Position numbers and translations under genes: made by a program
Part shown: one piece after another, positions 46,385 to 54,767 of the stretch
How positions within the stretch are numbered: position 1 is the stretch's first letter
How the letters are laid out: each line of letters starts with the position of its first letter
Notes under the pieces: model-generated
The model's input: only the letters and a program-made list of their open reading frames with translations
Databases searched by the model: none
Told to the model about the DNA's origin: nothing
Assembly: GCA_014656015.1 (NCBI GenBank)
Contig: BNBP01000002.1
Span: 186,001 to 250,000 of the forward strand
Direction: 5' to 3'
From: Streptomyces griseoaurantiacus
Lineage (GTDB): Bacteria; Actinomycetota; Actinomycetes; Streptomycetales; Streptomycetaceae
Length of the DNA stretch: 64,000 bases

Positions 46385-49294
46385 TCAGCTGCAGCCGCTG
46401 GTCGAGCCGCAGCCCTCGCAGATGTAGCAGGAGCCGGCCCGCTGCATCTTCGTGCCGCAGGAGAAGCAGAGCGGGGCGTCCGCCTGGATGCCGAGCTGCA
46501 TCTCCACCAGTTCGGCGCTGGTGTGGGCCTGCTTCGGGGCCGGCACCGCCGCGGCGGCCTCGGCCTTCGGGGTGGCGACGGCCTTCAGCTCCTGGGCGAG
46601 GGGCGCCGACTGGGCCAGGCCCTCGACGTCCATGTCCTCGTCGTCGAGCGGCTCGTAGGAGCCGGTCTCCAGGTGGCGCTGGCGCTCCTCGGCGGAGTGG
46701 ATGCCGAGCGCGGAGCGGGTCTCGAAGGGCAGGAAGTCCAGCGCCAGGCGGCGGAAGATGTAGTCGACGATCGACTGCGCCATCCGCACGTCCGGGTCGT
46801 CGGTCATGCCGGCCGGCTCGAAGCGCATGTTGGTGAACTTCGAGACGTAGGTCTCCAGCGGCACGCCGTACTGGAGGCCGACGGACACGGCGATGGAGAA
46901 GGCGTCCATCATGCCCGCGAGGGTGGAGCCCTGCTTGGACATCTTCAGGAAGACCTCGCCGAGACCGTCGTCCGGGTAGGAGTTGGCCGTCATGTAGCCC
47001 TCGGCGCCGCCGACGGTGAAGGACGTGGTGATGCCGGGGCGGCCCTTGGGCAGGCGCTTGCGGACCGGGCGGTACTCGACGACCTTCTCGACCGCGGTAC
47101 GGATCGTCTCCTCGGCCTTCTCGGTGATCGCGTCCTTCTCGGCGGCCTTCGTGTCCTTGGTCTTGGCGGACAGCGGCTGGCCGACCTTGCAGTTGTCGCG
47201 GTAGATGGCGAGCGCCTTGACGCCCAGCTTCCACGCCTCGTAGTAGATCTCCTCGACCTCCTCGACGGTCGCCGTCTCCGGCATGTTGACCGTCTTGGAG
47301 ATGGCGCCGGAGATCCACGGCTGGATCGCGGCCATCATGCGGACGTGGCCCATCGGGGAGATGGCGCGCTCGCCCATGGCGCAGTCGAACACCTCGTAGT
47401 GCTCGGCCTTGAGGCCGGGGGCGTCGATCACGTTGCCGTTGTCGGCGATGTGGGCGACGATCGCCTCGATCTGCTCCTCCTGGTAGCCCAGGCGGCGCAG
47501 GGCCTGCGGGACGGTGCCGTTGACGATCTGCATCGAGCCGCCGCCGACCAGCTTCTTGAACTTGACCAGCGCCAGGTCCGGCTCGACACCGGTGGTGTCG
47601 CAGGACATGGCCAGGCCGATGGTGCCGGTGGGAGCGAGCACGGAGGCCTGGGAGTTGCGGAAGCCGTGCTTCTCGCCGAGGCGCTGCACGTCCTGCCAGG
47701 CCTCGGTGGCCGCGGCCCACACCGGGGTGTCCAGGTCGTCCATGCGGGGAGCGACGGCGTTGGCGTCGGCGTGCTGCTTCATGACGCGCTGGTGCGGCTG
47801 GGCGTTGCGGGCGTAGCCGTCGTACGGGCCGACGACCGAGGCGAGCTCGGCGGAGCGGCGGTAGGCGGTGCCGGTCATCAGGGAGGTGATGGCTCCCGCG
47901 AGCGCACGGCCGCCGTCGGAGTCGTAGGCGTGACCGGTGGCCATCAGCAGGGCGCCGAGGTTGGCGTAGCCGATGCCGAGCTGGCGGAAGGCGCGGGTGT
48001 TCTCGCCGATCTTCTGGGTGGGGAAGTCGGCGAAGCAGATCGAGATGTCCATCGCGGTGATGACCAGCTCGACGAGCTTCTGGAAGCGCTCGGTCTCGAA
48101 GGACTGGTGGCCCTGGCCGTCGTCCTTGAGGAACTTCATCAGGTTGAGCGAGGCCAGGTTGCAGGACGTGTTGTCCAGGTGCATGTACTCGCTGCAGGGG
48201 TTCGAGCCGTTGATGCGGCCGGACTCCGGGCAGGTGTGCCAGTGGTTGATGGTGTCGTCGTACTGGATGCCGGGGTCGGCGCAGGCCCAGGCGGCCTCGG
48301 CCATCTTGCGGAAGAGGGACTTGGCGTCGATCTCCTCGATGACCTCGCCGGTCATGCGGGACGTCAGGCCGAACTTGCCGCCGGTCTCGACCGCCTTCAT
48401 GAAGGTGTCGTTGACGCGGACGGAGTTGTTGGCGTTCTGGTACTGGACGGACGTGATGTCGTCGCCGCCCAGGTCCATGTCGAAGCCCGCGTCGCGCAGG
48501 GCGCGGATCTTCTCCTCCTCCTTCACCTTGGTCTGGATGAAGTTCTCGACGTCGGGGTGGTCCACGTCGAGGATGACCATCTTGGCGGCGCGGCGGGTGG
48601 CGCCGCCGGACTTGATGGTGCCGGCGGAGGCGTCGGCGCCGCGCATGAAGGAGACCGGGCCGGAGGCGTTGCCGCCGGAGGAGAGGAGCTCCTTGGAGGA
48701 GCGGATGCGGGAGAGGTTCAGGCCGGCGCCGGAGCCGCCCTTGAAGATCATTCCCTCTTCCTTGTACCAGTCGAGGATCGACTCCATGGAGTCGTCGACG
48801 GACAGGATGAAGCAGGCGGAGACCTGCTGCGGCTGGGGGGTGCCGACGTTGAACCAGACGGGGCTGTTGAAGCTGAAGATCTGGTGCAGGAGGGCGTACG
48901 CCAGTTCGTGCTCGAAGATCTCGGCGTCGGCGGGCGAGGCGAAGTACTTGTTGTCCTCGCCGGCCTTCCGGTAGGTCTTCACGATCCGGTCGATCAGCTG
49001 CCTGAGGCTGACCTCGCGCTGCGGGGTGCCGACCGCTCCGCGGAAGTACTTGCTGGTGACGATGTTGACCGCGTTCACCGACCAGAACTCGGGGAACTCC
49101 ACGCCGCGCTGCTCGAAGTTGACCGAGCCGTCGCGCCAGTTGGTCATGACGACGTCACGAGACGCCCATTCCACCTCGTCGTACGGGTGTACGCCGGGGG
49201 TGGTGTGGATGCGCTCGATACGCAGACCCTTGCTGCCCGCCTTGGTGCCCTTGGCGCGGGAACTCCGTGCCGGACCGCTCGCCGTCTCTGTCAT
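46385..49294 (-). CDS. nrdJ: Class II (B12-dependent) ribonucleotide reductase NrdJ
   Basis: A 969-residue vitamin B12-dependent reductase that makes deoxyribonucleotides with or without oxygen. Active-site landmarks are the NPCSEYMHLDNTSCNLASLN block, containing the thiyl-radical and redox cysteines, and the LAPTGTIG motif. The C-terminus carries a zinc-ribbon-like CFSCGTKMQRAGSCYICEGCG that probably relays electrons. The ATG at 49294 has GGGAGG close upstream. It is the second gene after nrdR, 176 bp apart, as in S. coelicolor nrdRJ. NrdR boxes upstream of nrdR should control both. I saw no B12 riboswitch here. Confidence 0.97.
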   Translation of the reverse strand: MTETASGPARSSRAKGTKAGSKGLRIERIHTTPGVHPYDEVEWASRDVVMTNWRDGSVNFEQRGVEFPEFWSVNAVNIVTSKYFRGAVGTPQREVSLRQLIDRIVKTYRKAGEDNKYFASPADAEIFEHELAYALLHQIFSFNSPVWFNVGTPQPQQVSACFILSVDDSMESILDWYKEEGMIFKGGSGAGLNLSRIRSSKELLSSGGNASGPVSFMRGADASAGTIKSGGATRRAAKMVILDVDHPDVENFIQTKVKEEEKIRALRDAGFDMDLGGDDITSVQYQNANNSVRVNDTFMKAVETGGKFGLTSRMTGEVIEEIDAKSLFRKMAEAAWACADPGIQYDDTINHWHTCPESGRINGSNPCSEYMHLDNTSCNLASLNLMKFLKDDGQGHQSFETERFQKLVELVITAMDISICFADFPTQKIGENTRAFRQLGIGYANLGALLMATGHAYDSDGGRALAGAITSLMTGTAYRRSAELASVVGPYDGYARNAQPHQRVMKQHADANAVAPRMDDLDTPVWAAATEAWQDVQRLGEKHGFRNSQASVLAPTGTIGLAMSCDTTGVEPDLALVKFKKLVGGGSMQIVNGTVPQALRRLGYQEEQIEAIVAHIADNGNVIDAPGLKAEHYEVFDCAMGERAISPMGHVRMMAAIQPWISGAISKTVNMPETATVEEVEEIYYEAWKLGVKALAIYRDNCKVGQPLSAKTKDTKAAEKDAITEKAEETIRTAVEKVVEYRPVRKRLPKGRPGITTSFTVGGAEGYMTANSYPDDGLGEVFLKMSKQGSTLAGMMDAFSIAVSVGLQYGVPLETYVSKFTNMRFEPAGMTDDPDVRMAQSIVDYIFRRLALDFLPFETRSALGIHSAEERQRHLETGSYEPLDDEDMDVEGLAQSAPLAQELKAVATPKAEAAAAVPAPKQAHTSAELVEMQLGIQADAPLCFSCGTKMQRAGSCYICEGCGSTSGCS

Positions 49295-49470
49295 GCCGCC
49301 TCCCTGATATCGGGCAAAACGCCCATCAGTGCCCGTTTCTTCCTGGCACTTGTGTGTGGTGTGTCTGCTGGTCACGCGCACCGTGTGGTGCCGGGCGCGC
49401 GTGACAGGTCTGTGTGCGCCGCCGCTGCGGCCGGTCCGGCCTTCCTCGCCGTTCCGGTCCGGCCGTTTCG

Positions 49471-50055
49471 TCAGTCGGCGGCGGTGGCGGGCACGGGGAC
49501 GCCCGCCGGCGTCCCTCCGGTCCCGCGGTCGGCCCCCTGGCCTCCCGCGACGGCGCCCGCGCGGTCGTCCTCGTCCGCGCCTCCCGCCCCGTCATCGGCG
49601 GGATGCGCCCGCTGCTGCTGCCTGAGTTCCGTGATGGCGGCCTCGAAGTCCTCCAGCGAGTCGAACGCCCGGTAGACGGACGCGAACCGCAGGTAGGCGA
49701 CGAGGTCGAGCTCCTGGAGGGGTCCGAGTATGGCCAGTCCCACGTCGTGGGTGGTCAGCTCGGCGCTTCCGGTGGCACGCACCGCCTCCTCGACCCGCTG
49801 GCCGAGCTGGGCGAGTGCGTCTTCCGTGACGGGCCGCCCCTGGCACGCCTTGCGCACGCCGTTGATGACCTTGGTGCGGCTGAAGGGCTCGGTGACCCCG
49901 GACCGCTTGACCACCATCAGCGAACAGGTCTCCACGGTCGTGAAACGACGGGAGCAGTCGGGGCACTGGCGGCGCCTGCGGATCGAGGTGCCGTCGTCCG
50001 TCGTACGGCTGTCGACGACCCTGCTGTCGGGATGCCTGCAGAAGGGGCAGTGCAT
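49471..50055 (-). CDS. nrdR: Transcriptional repressor NrdR
   Basis: A 194-residue repressor of ribonucleotide reductase genes. The zinc ribbon has Cys3/Cys6 (CPFC) and Cys31/Cys34 (CPDC); an ATP-cone domain follows (about residues 49-139, [16 protein letters not shown]). The C-terminal 50 residues are Gly/Asp/Ala-rich and longer than in most homologues. dATP binding should drive DNA binding at the paired boxes 110-156 bp upstream of the ATG. It is cotranscribed with nrdJ. Confidence 0.96.
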   Translation of the reverse strand: MHCPFCRHPDSRVVDSRTTDDGTSIRRRRQCPDCSRRFTTVETCSLMVVKRSGVTEPFSRTKVINGVRKACQGRPVTEDALAQLGQRVEEAVRATGSAELTTHDVGLAILGPLQELDLVAYLRFASVYRAFDSLEDFEAAITELRQQQRAHPADDGAGGADEDDRAGAVAGGQGADRGTGGTPAGVPVPATAAD

Positions 50056-50164
50056 GGTTCCAAGCCTCCTTCACGGCACGACACATCAGCCACAAGAGGT
50101 CTCACCGGCCCCTCGAAGCGACCCCCAGCATAGGCGATCTCCTGGCCGACGAAAGACCGGGGGA

Positions 50165-50211
50165 ACACAACTTGTGGGCCGCTGTCGCTATCCAACCACT
50201 AGATGTAGCGG
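50165..50211 (-). promoter_or_regulatory. Tandem NrdR boxes
   Basis: Two 16 bp elements, ACACAACTTGTGGGCC (50165-50180, about 9 of 16 matches) and CCACTAGATGTAGCGG (50196-50211, about 11 of 16), align with the consensus ACACwAwATvTwGTGT. Their starts are 31 bp apart, three helical turns, the known spacing of NrdR sites. Confidence 0.78.
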
Positions 50212-50691
50212 TTGGCTCGCACAAACAGTCACGACACGCCCGGGACGCACGGCCCCGAGGGCGCGGTGTGGGCGGGGTGCGACCGGCCGCTCGCGGACAG
50301 TGCGCGCGAGGCCCCGCGAAGGGGGCTTGCGGCACACGCACGAGGGCGCACGCGGGCGCCTTCCGCTCCCGCCCACGGACGCACGTCGCGGCGGCGCGGA
50401 CCCCGCGTCCTTGCCCGCATGCCCGCTCCGCCGCGTCCCACACGCCCCGCGCGTCCTGCGCGAGAAGCCTCGTGGGCGGATGCGGTGGACGCCGCATGGA
50501 GAAGACGGGCCGGTGCCCGGTACGCGGGAGCCCTGATGGCAGACTGGGCGTCGCCGACGCGGCACCCCGGCCGGCAGGCCCTCGTCCCGGCGGTGAAGAG
50601 TACAGCAGCCCGCGTCCCGCCCGAGCCCCGAACAGTGCGTCGGCCATACACCCGGACACCCGATTCCGACAGGTAATCGGCGTTTTTTCAC

Positions 50692-50707
50692 TCGAACGTG
50701 TGTTTGG
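50692..50707. promoter_or_regulatory. LexA (SOS) box of lexA
   Basis: CGAACGTGTGTTTG (50693-50706) matches the actinobacterial consensus CGAACRNRYGTTYG at every position. It lies 65 bp before the lexA start, so LexA should repress its own gene. Confidence 0.92.
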
Positions 50708-50770
50708 CGCAACCTTTCGAAAGCAACTACCGTTGTGCTGCACGGGAGACCATCGAGAGGGGCCTACGAC

Positions 50771-51550
50771 GTGACCACCACCGCAGACAGTGCCGCCATC
50801 ACTGCCCAGGACCGTTCCCAGGGCCGACTCGAGCCGGTGCATGCCATGACGGAAGTTCCGCATCCCGAAGGGCCAAAGCGGTCCCTGCCCGGGCGACCTC
50901 CTGGCATCCGGGCCGACAGCTCCGGACTGACCGACCGGCAGCGCCGGGTGATCGAGGTCATCCGGGATTCCGTGCAGCGGCGCGGCTACCCGCCGTCGAT
51001 GCGGGAGATCGGCCAGGCCGTGGGCCTGTCCAGCACCTCTTCCGTGGCCCACCAGCTGATGGCGCTGGAACGCAAGGGCTTCCTGCGCCGCGACCCGCAC
51101 CGGCCGCGCGCCTACGAGGTCCGGGGCTCCGACCAGGCCGCTCCCGTGCAGCCCACCGACACGGCGGGCAAGCCGGCCGCGTCGTACGTGCCCCTGGTCG
51201 GCCGGATCGCCGCCGGTGGCCCGATCCTCGCCGAGGAGTCGGTGGAGGACGTGTTCCCGCTGCCGCGGCAGCTCGTGGGTGACGGCGAGCTCTTCGTGCT
51301 CAAGGTCGTCGGCGACTCGATGATCGAGGCGGCCATCTGCGACGGCGACTGGGTCACCGTGCGACGCCAGCCCGTTGCGGAGAACGGCGACATCGTCGCC
51401 GCGATGCTGGAGGGCGAGGCCACGGTGAAGCGCTTCAAGCGCGAGGACGGGCATGTGTGGCTGCTGCCGCACAACTCGGCGTACGAGCCCATTCCGGGTG
51501 ACGACGCGACGATTCTCGGCAAGGTGGTGGCGGTCCTGCGGCGCGTGTGA
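50771..51550 (+). CDS. lexA: SOS repressor LexA
   Basis: A 259-residue LexA. Residues 1-50 are an N-terminal extension typical of Streptomyces; the winged helix is about 53-118 ([20 protein letters not shown]). The RecA-stimulated cleavage site is Ala148-Gly149 in RIAAGGPI, and the catalytic dyad is Ser183 (GDSMIE) and Lys220 (EATVKRF). The GTG at 50771 is 9 nt from GAGAGGGG; a longer frame to 50735 would run past the ribosome site. An exact LexA box upstream shows autoregulation. It is divergent from nrdR, coupling SOS control and nucleotide supply in one intergenic region. A 13 bp stem terminator follows. Confidence 0.97.
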   Translation: MTTTADSAAITAQDRSQGRLEPVHAMTEVPHPEGPKRSLPGRPPGIRADSSGLTDRQRRVIEVIRDSVQRRGYPPSMREIGQAVGLSSTSSVAHQLMALERKGFLRRDPHRPRAYEVRGSDQAAPVQPTDTAGKPAASYVPLVGRIAAGGPILAEESVEDVFPLPRQLVGDGELFVLKVVGDSMIEAAICDGDWVTVRRQPVAENGDIVAAMLEGEATVKRFKREDGHVWLLPHNSAYEPIPGDDATILGKVVAVLRRV

Positions 51551-51580
51551 CCCCGTCCCGCCTGCGGCGCCCTTGCGTCG

Positions 51581-51612
51581 GGCCCCGGAACCGCTGCGCC
51601 GGTTCCGGGGCC
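51581..51612. terminator. lexA terminator
   Basis: Perfect 13 bp stem GGCCCCGGAACCG with its complement and a 6-nt loop, 31 bp after the lexA stop. Confidence 0.9.
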
Positions 51613-51689
51613 CCGTGCTGTGCGGGACGGTGCGCACGCCGGGCGGCGGCGCGGCGCACCGGGCCCCGCCCGTCAGCCCGTCCGGTCCG

Positions 51690-53684
51690 TCATTCCGCCT
51701 TCTTCGCCACCGCGTCGATGGCGGTGAGGGACCGGCGGACCTGACCGCCGTCCACCGTGTACCAGAAGTCCGGCAGCGAGGCCTTCAGATAGCTGCCGTA
51801 GCGGGCCGTGGCCAGCCGGGGGTCGAGGACCGCGACCACGCCCCGGTCCCCCGTCGCCCGGACCAGCCGTCCGGCGCCCTGGGCCATCAGCAGGGCGGCG
51901 TGTGTCGCGGCGACGGCCATGAAGCCGTTCCCCCCGGCCTCCTCGACCGCCTTCTGCCGGGCGCTCATCAGCGGGTCGTCCGGCCGCGGGAAGGGGATCT
52001 TGTCCATGACGACGAGCTGACAGCTCGGCCCCGGCACGTCCACGCCCTGCCACAGCGACAGCGTGCCGAAGAGGCAGGTCGCGGGGTCCGCGGCGAAGTT
52101 CTTGATCAGCTCGCCGAGGGTCTCCTCGCCCTGGAGCAGGATCGGGAACTCGGGGATTCGGGTGCGCAGCTCCTCCGCGGCGAGTTGGGCGCCCCGCATC
52201 GAGGAGAACAGCCCCAGCGTGCGCCCGCCGGCCGCCCGGATCAGCTCCGTCAGCTCGTCCAGCATGTCGGCGCGGTCGCCGTCCCGGGCCGGCCGGGACA
52301 GGTGCTTGGCGACGTAGAGGATGCCCTGCTTGCGGTAGTCGAACGGGGAGCCGACGTCGACACCCTTCCACTGCGGCACGTCCTCGCCCTCGGTGCCCTC
52401 GGGGGCCAGCCCCAGCGAGGCCCCGACGCCGTTGAAGTCCCCGCCGAGCTTGAGCGTGGCCGAGGTGAGGATCACCGAGCGGTCCGTGAACAGCTTCTCG
52501 CGCAGCAGCCCGGAGACGGACATCGGCGCGACCCGCAGCGAGGCCCCGGCGGGCCGGTAGGCGGATCCGCCGCGGGGCTCGTGCCGCTCGTACCAGACGA
52601 CGTCCCACTCGCTGCCCTGCATGATGCGCTCGGCCACGTCGTGCACCGACTCGACCGAGGCGAGGGCCTGCTTGCGGACGGCGTCCTCGTCCTGGACGGA
52701 CTTGTCGCGGGTGCCGCCGATCGCCGAGATCACCGTGCGGGAGGCGTCGCGCAGGGCCGCGAGGGCGTAGCCGAGGTCCTCCGGGATCTCCTCCAGGCGT
52801 CCGGGCAGCGCCAACTCCATCAGCCGCTCGAAGCCCTCGGCGGCCGTCTGCAACTGGTCGGCGGCCTTCTCGTTGACGAGCTTGGCCGCGCGCCGCACGG
52901 CGCGGTTGACCTGCCCCGGGGTGAGCTCGCCGGTGGCGACACCGGTCACCCGGGAGACCAGTTCGTGCGCCTCGTCGACGATCAGCACCTCGTGCTGCGG
53001 CAGCACCGGGGCGCCCTCGATCGCGTCGATCGCGAGCAGCGCGTGGTTGGTGACGACGACCTCGGCGAGCTTGGCCCGCTCCCGGGCGGCCTCGGCGAAG
53101 CACTCGGCGCCGTAGGCGCACTTGGAGGCGCCCAGGCACTCGCGCGAGGAGACGGAGATCTGCGCCCAGGCGCGGTCGGAGACGCCGGGGGTCAGATCGT
53201 CCCGGTCGCCGGTCTCGGTCTCGTCGGACCAGTCGCGCAGCCGCAGCAGGTCCTGGCCCAGTCTGCTGGTGGGGGCCGCCGCCTCGAACTGGTCGAACAG
53301 GCCCTCCTCCTCGTCCTGCGGCATCCCCTCGTGCAGCCGGTGCAGGCACAGGTAGTTCGAGCGGCCCTTGAGCATCGCGAACTCCGGACGGCGGCGCAGC
53401 AGCGGGTGCAGCGCCTCGACCGTGCGGGGCAGGTCCCGTTCGACGAGCTGCCGCTGCAGCGCCAGCGTGGCCGTGGCGACGACCACCGGCTCGCCGTGGG
53501 CGAGCGCCGGCACCAGGTAGCCCAGCGACTTTCCGGTGCCGGTGCCGGCCTGGACCAGCAGATGGGAGCCGTCGTCGACGGCGTCCGCGACGGCTTGGGC
53601 CATGGTCACCTGGCCGGGGCGCTCCGTGCCGCCGACGGCGGTGACGGCTGCGTGGAGGAGTTCGGGAAGTGAGGGCTTCGTCAT
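51690..53684 (-). CDS. DinG/XPD-type ATP-dependent DNA helicase
   Basis: A 664-residue superfamily 2 helicase. Walker A is AGTGTGKS (46-53), the DEAH box is in IVDEAH, and the last helicase motif is QGAGRLVR. Four cysteines (one in SNYLCLHRL, three in SRECLGASKCAYGAECF) fit the [4Fe-4S] cluster of DinG/XPD helicases. It should unwind damaged or R-loop DNA 5' to 3'. It converges on lexA, but I found no convincing LexA box upstream of its ATG at 53684, so SOS control is not shown. Confidence 0.95.
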   Translation of the reverse strand: MTKPSLPELLHAAVTAVGGTERPGQVTMAQAVADAVDDGSHLLVQAGTGTGKSLGYLVPALAHGEPVVVATATLALQRQLVERDLPRTVEALHPLLRRRPEFAMLKGRSNYLCLHRLHEGMPQDEEEGLFDQFEAAAPTSRLGQDLLRLRDWSDETETGDRDDLTPGVSDRAWAQISVSSRECLGASKCAYGAECFAEAARERAKLAEVVVTNHALLAIDAIEGAPVLPQHEVLIVDEAHELVSRVTGVATGELTPGQVNRAVRRAAKLVNEKAADQLQTAAEGFERLMELALPGRLEEIPEDLGYALAALRDASRTVISAIGGTRDKSVQDEDAVRKQALASVESVHDVAERIMQGSEWDVVWYERHEPRGGSAYRPAGASLRVAPMSVSGLLREKLFTDRSVILTSATLKLGGDFNGVGASLGLAPEGTEGEDVPQWKGVDVGSPFDYRKQGILYVAKHLSRPARDGDRADMLDELTELIRAAGGRTLGLFSSMRGAQLAAEELRTRIPEFPILLQGEETLGELIKNFAADPATCLFGTLSLWQGVDVPGPSCQLVVMDKIPFPRPDDPLMSARQKAVEEAGGNGFMAVAATHAALLMAQGAGRLVRATGDRGVVAVLDPRLATARYGSYLKASLPDFWYTVDGGQVRRSLTAIDAVAKKAE

Positions 53685-53809
53685 AGCCCGACCACCCTAC
53701 GGCCCGGCGGTGACAGTCGGGGCCGGACGGCCGGGGCGCGGGGGCGCGGCCCGGGGTGGTGAGGGGCGCCCGGGCGGCAGCCGCCCGCGGCCGACCACCG
53801 CGGGCCCGC

Positions 53810-54685
53810 TCACATCAGGTGCCGCAGGGAGCGGTCGCGGATCATGAGGGCCGCCCGTTTCCCGGGCAGGGACAGCTCCGCGGAGAAGCGGAACCCGGCG
53901 CTCAGGAAGGCGGTGAGGGAGGCGGTGTTGCGCAGGTCCGGTTCGGCGACCACGCGGGCGCAGGCCGGGCGGTGGTCGAGGACGAGGTCGGTGACCGACC
54001 GCAGGAGCGCCGAGCCGAGCCCGCGTCCGCGGTCGGCGACGGCACCGAGGAGCAGGTGGACGCCGGTGTCGTGCGGCCGGGCCGGATAGTGCCGGGCGAG
54101 GGGGTCGAGGTCGGCACGGTAGAGCTCCCAGTAGCTCATCACCGTGCCGTCCAGCACGCCGAGGCAGGGCACGCTGTGGCCCTCGCCCTCGAGCTGGGCC
54201 CGCAGGTGCCGCCCGGTGACCTCCTCGGGCCCGTCGAGCTCCCAGAAGGCGGCGACCGCCGGATCGTTCATCCACCGCGCGAGCAGCGCCGTGTCGCGCT
54301 CCGGGCGGACCGGCAGCAGCCGGAAGGTGCCCACGGGGGTGAGGAGCGGGTCCCAGTCCCCGATCCGGCCGAGCAGATCGTCGGCGGGGCCGGGCGGGGC
54401 GGGGGCGGCGTCCGCCCCCTCGGGCGCGGGCGCGGTGAACTCCCGGACCGGCCGCATGCTCAGGGTGGTCTCGCAGTCGGACTCGGCGGGGACCTCGTGC
54501 CCGCCGGCGGGGCTCGCGGCGGGCGCTGCGGACACGGTGGTGGGGCTCGCGGCGGGCGCGGCGGGCACGGTGGTGGGGCTCGCGGCGGGCGCTGCGGACA
54601 CGGTGGTGGGGCTCGACGCGGTGCTCGCGCCGAGGCCGGCCTCGGAGGCGGCCTCGGCACCGGTGCGCGCATCGTGGACAGGCAC
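53810..54685 (-). CDS. GNAT acyltransferase of NIS siderophore type
   Basis: A 291-residue protein. The first 100 residues are low complexity and include three 11-residue repeats of the SPTTVSAAPAA type encoded by a 33-bp tandem repeat. From about 110 it is a lysine-N-acyltransferase (IucB/MbtK-like) domain: FRLLPVRPERDTALLARWMND, then the acetyl-CoA loop region DRGRGLGSALLRSVTD. It would acylate an amine or hydroxylamine of the siderophore backbone. It is the last of three siderophore genes on this strand, 82 bp after the IucA/IucC gene. Start choice is uncertain because of the disordered N-terminus. Confidence 0.82.
   Translation of the reverse strand: MPVHDARTGAEAASEAGLGASTASSPTTVSAAPAASPTTVPAAPAASPTTVSAAPAASPAGGHEVPAESDCETTLSMRPVREFTAPAPEGADAAPAPPGPADDLLGRIGDWDPLLTPVGTFRLLPVRPERDTALLARWMNDPAVAAFWELDGPEEVTGRHLRAQLEGEGHSVPCLGVLDGTVMSYWELYRADLDPLARHYPARPHDTGVHLLLGAVADRGRGLGSALLRSVTDLVLDHRPACARVVAEPDLRNTASLTAFLSAGFRFSAELSLPGKRAALMIRDRSLRHLM
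54509..54607. repeat. 33-bp tandem repeat inside the acyltransferase gene
   Basis: Three head-to-tail 33 bp units (54509-54541, 54542-54574, 54575-54607), nearly identical, add three 11-residue Ala/Pro/Thr/Val blocks in frame to the disordered N-terminus. Confidence 0.92.
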
Positions 54686-54767
54686 GGCGGCGTTCCTCTC
54701 AGCAGACAGGCGGACAGCGGGGGACAGCGGACAGCGGGACGGGGCGGCGGACGCGGGCGGGCCGCGG

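Larger units (their letters stand above)
50056..50770. other. Divergent nrdR-lexA intergenic region
   Basis: A 715 bp gap with no gene recognised. The nrdR side holds two NrdR boxes, the lexA side a LexA box and an A/T-richer promoter stretch. Between about 50260 and 50650 the sequence is very GC-rich with weak codon structure on both strands; long frames are shadows. A small unrecognised RNA cannot be excluded. Confidence 0.55.

Noticed and set aside
46385..50211. Cobalamin riboswitch for the B12-dependent reductase
   Set aside because: Neither the nrdR leader nor the nrdR-nrdJ gap shows the B12-box or the extended structure expected. In S. coelicolor the riboswitch is reported for nrdABS, not nrdRJ.
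50102..51637. A 511-residue minus-strand frame across the nrdR-lexA gap and lexA
   Set aside because: It is the antisense shadow of lexA joined to GC-rich intergenic DNA; it has no recognisable domain and would cover both the LexA and NrdR sites.
53685..53809. LexA box upstream of the DinG-type helicase
   Set aside because: No CGAAC-N4-GTTYG-like sequence was found near its start, so SOS membership was not claimed.
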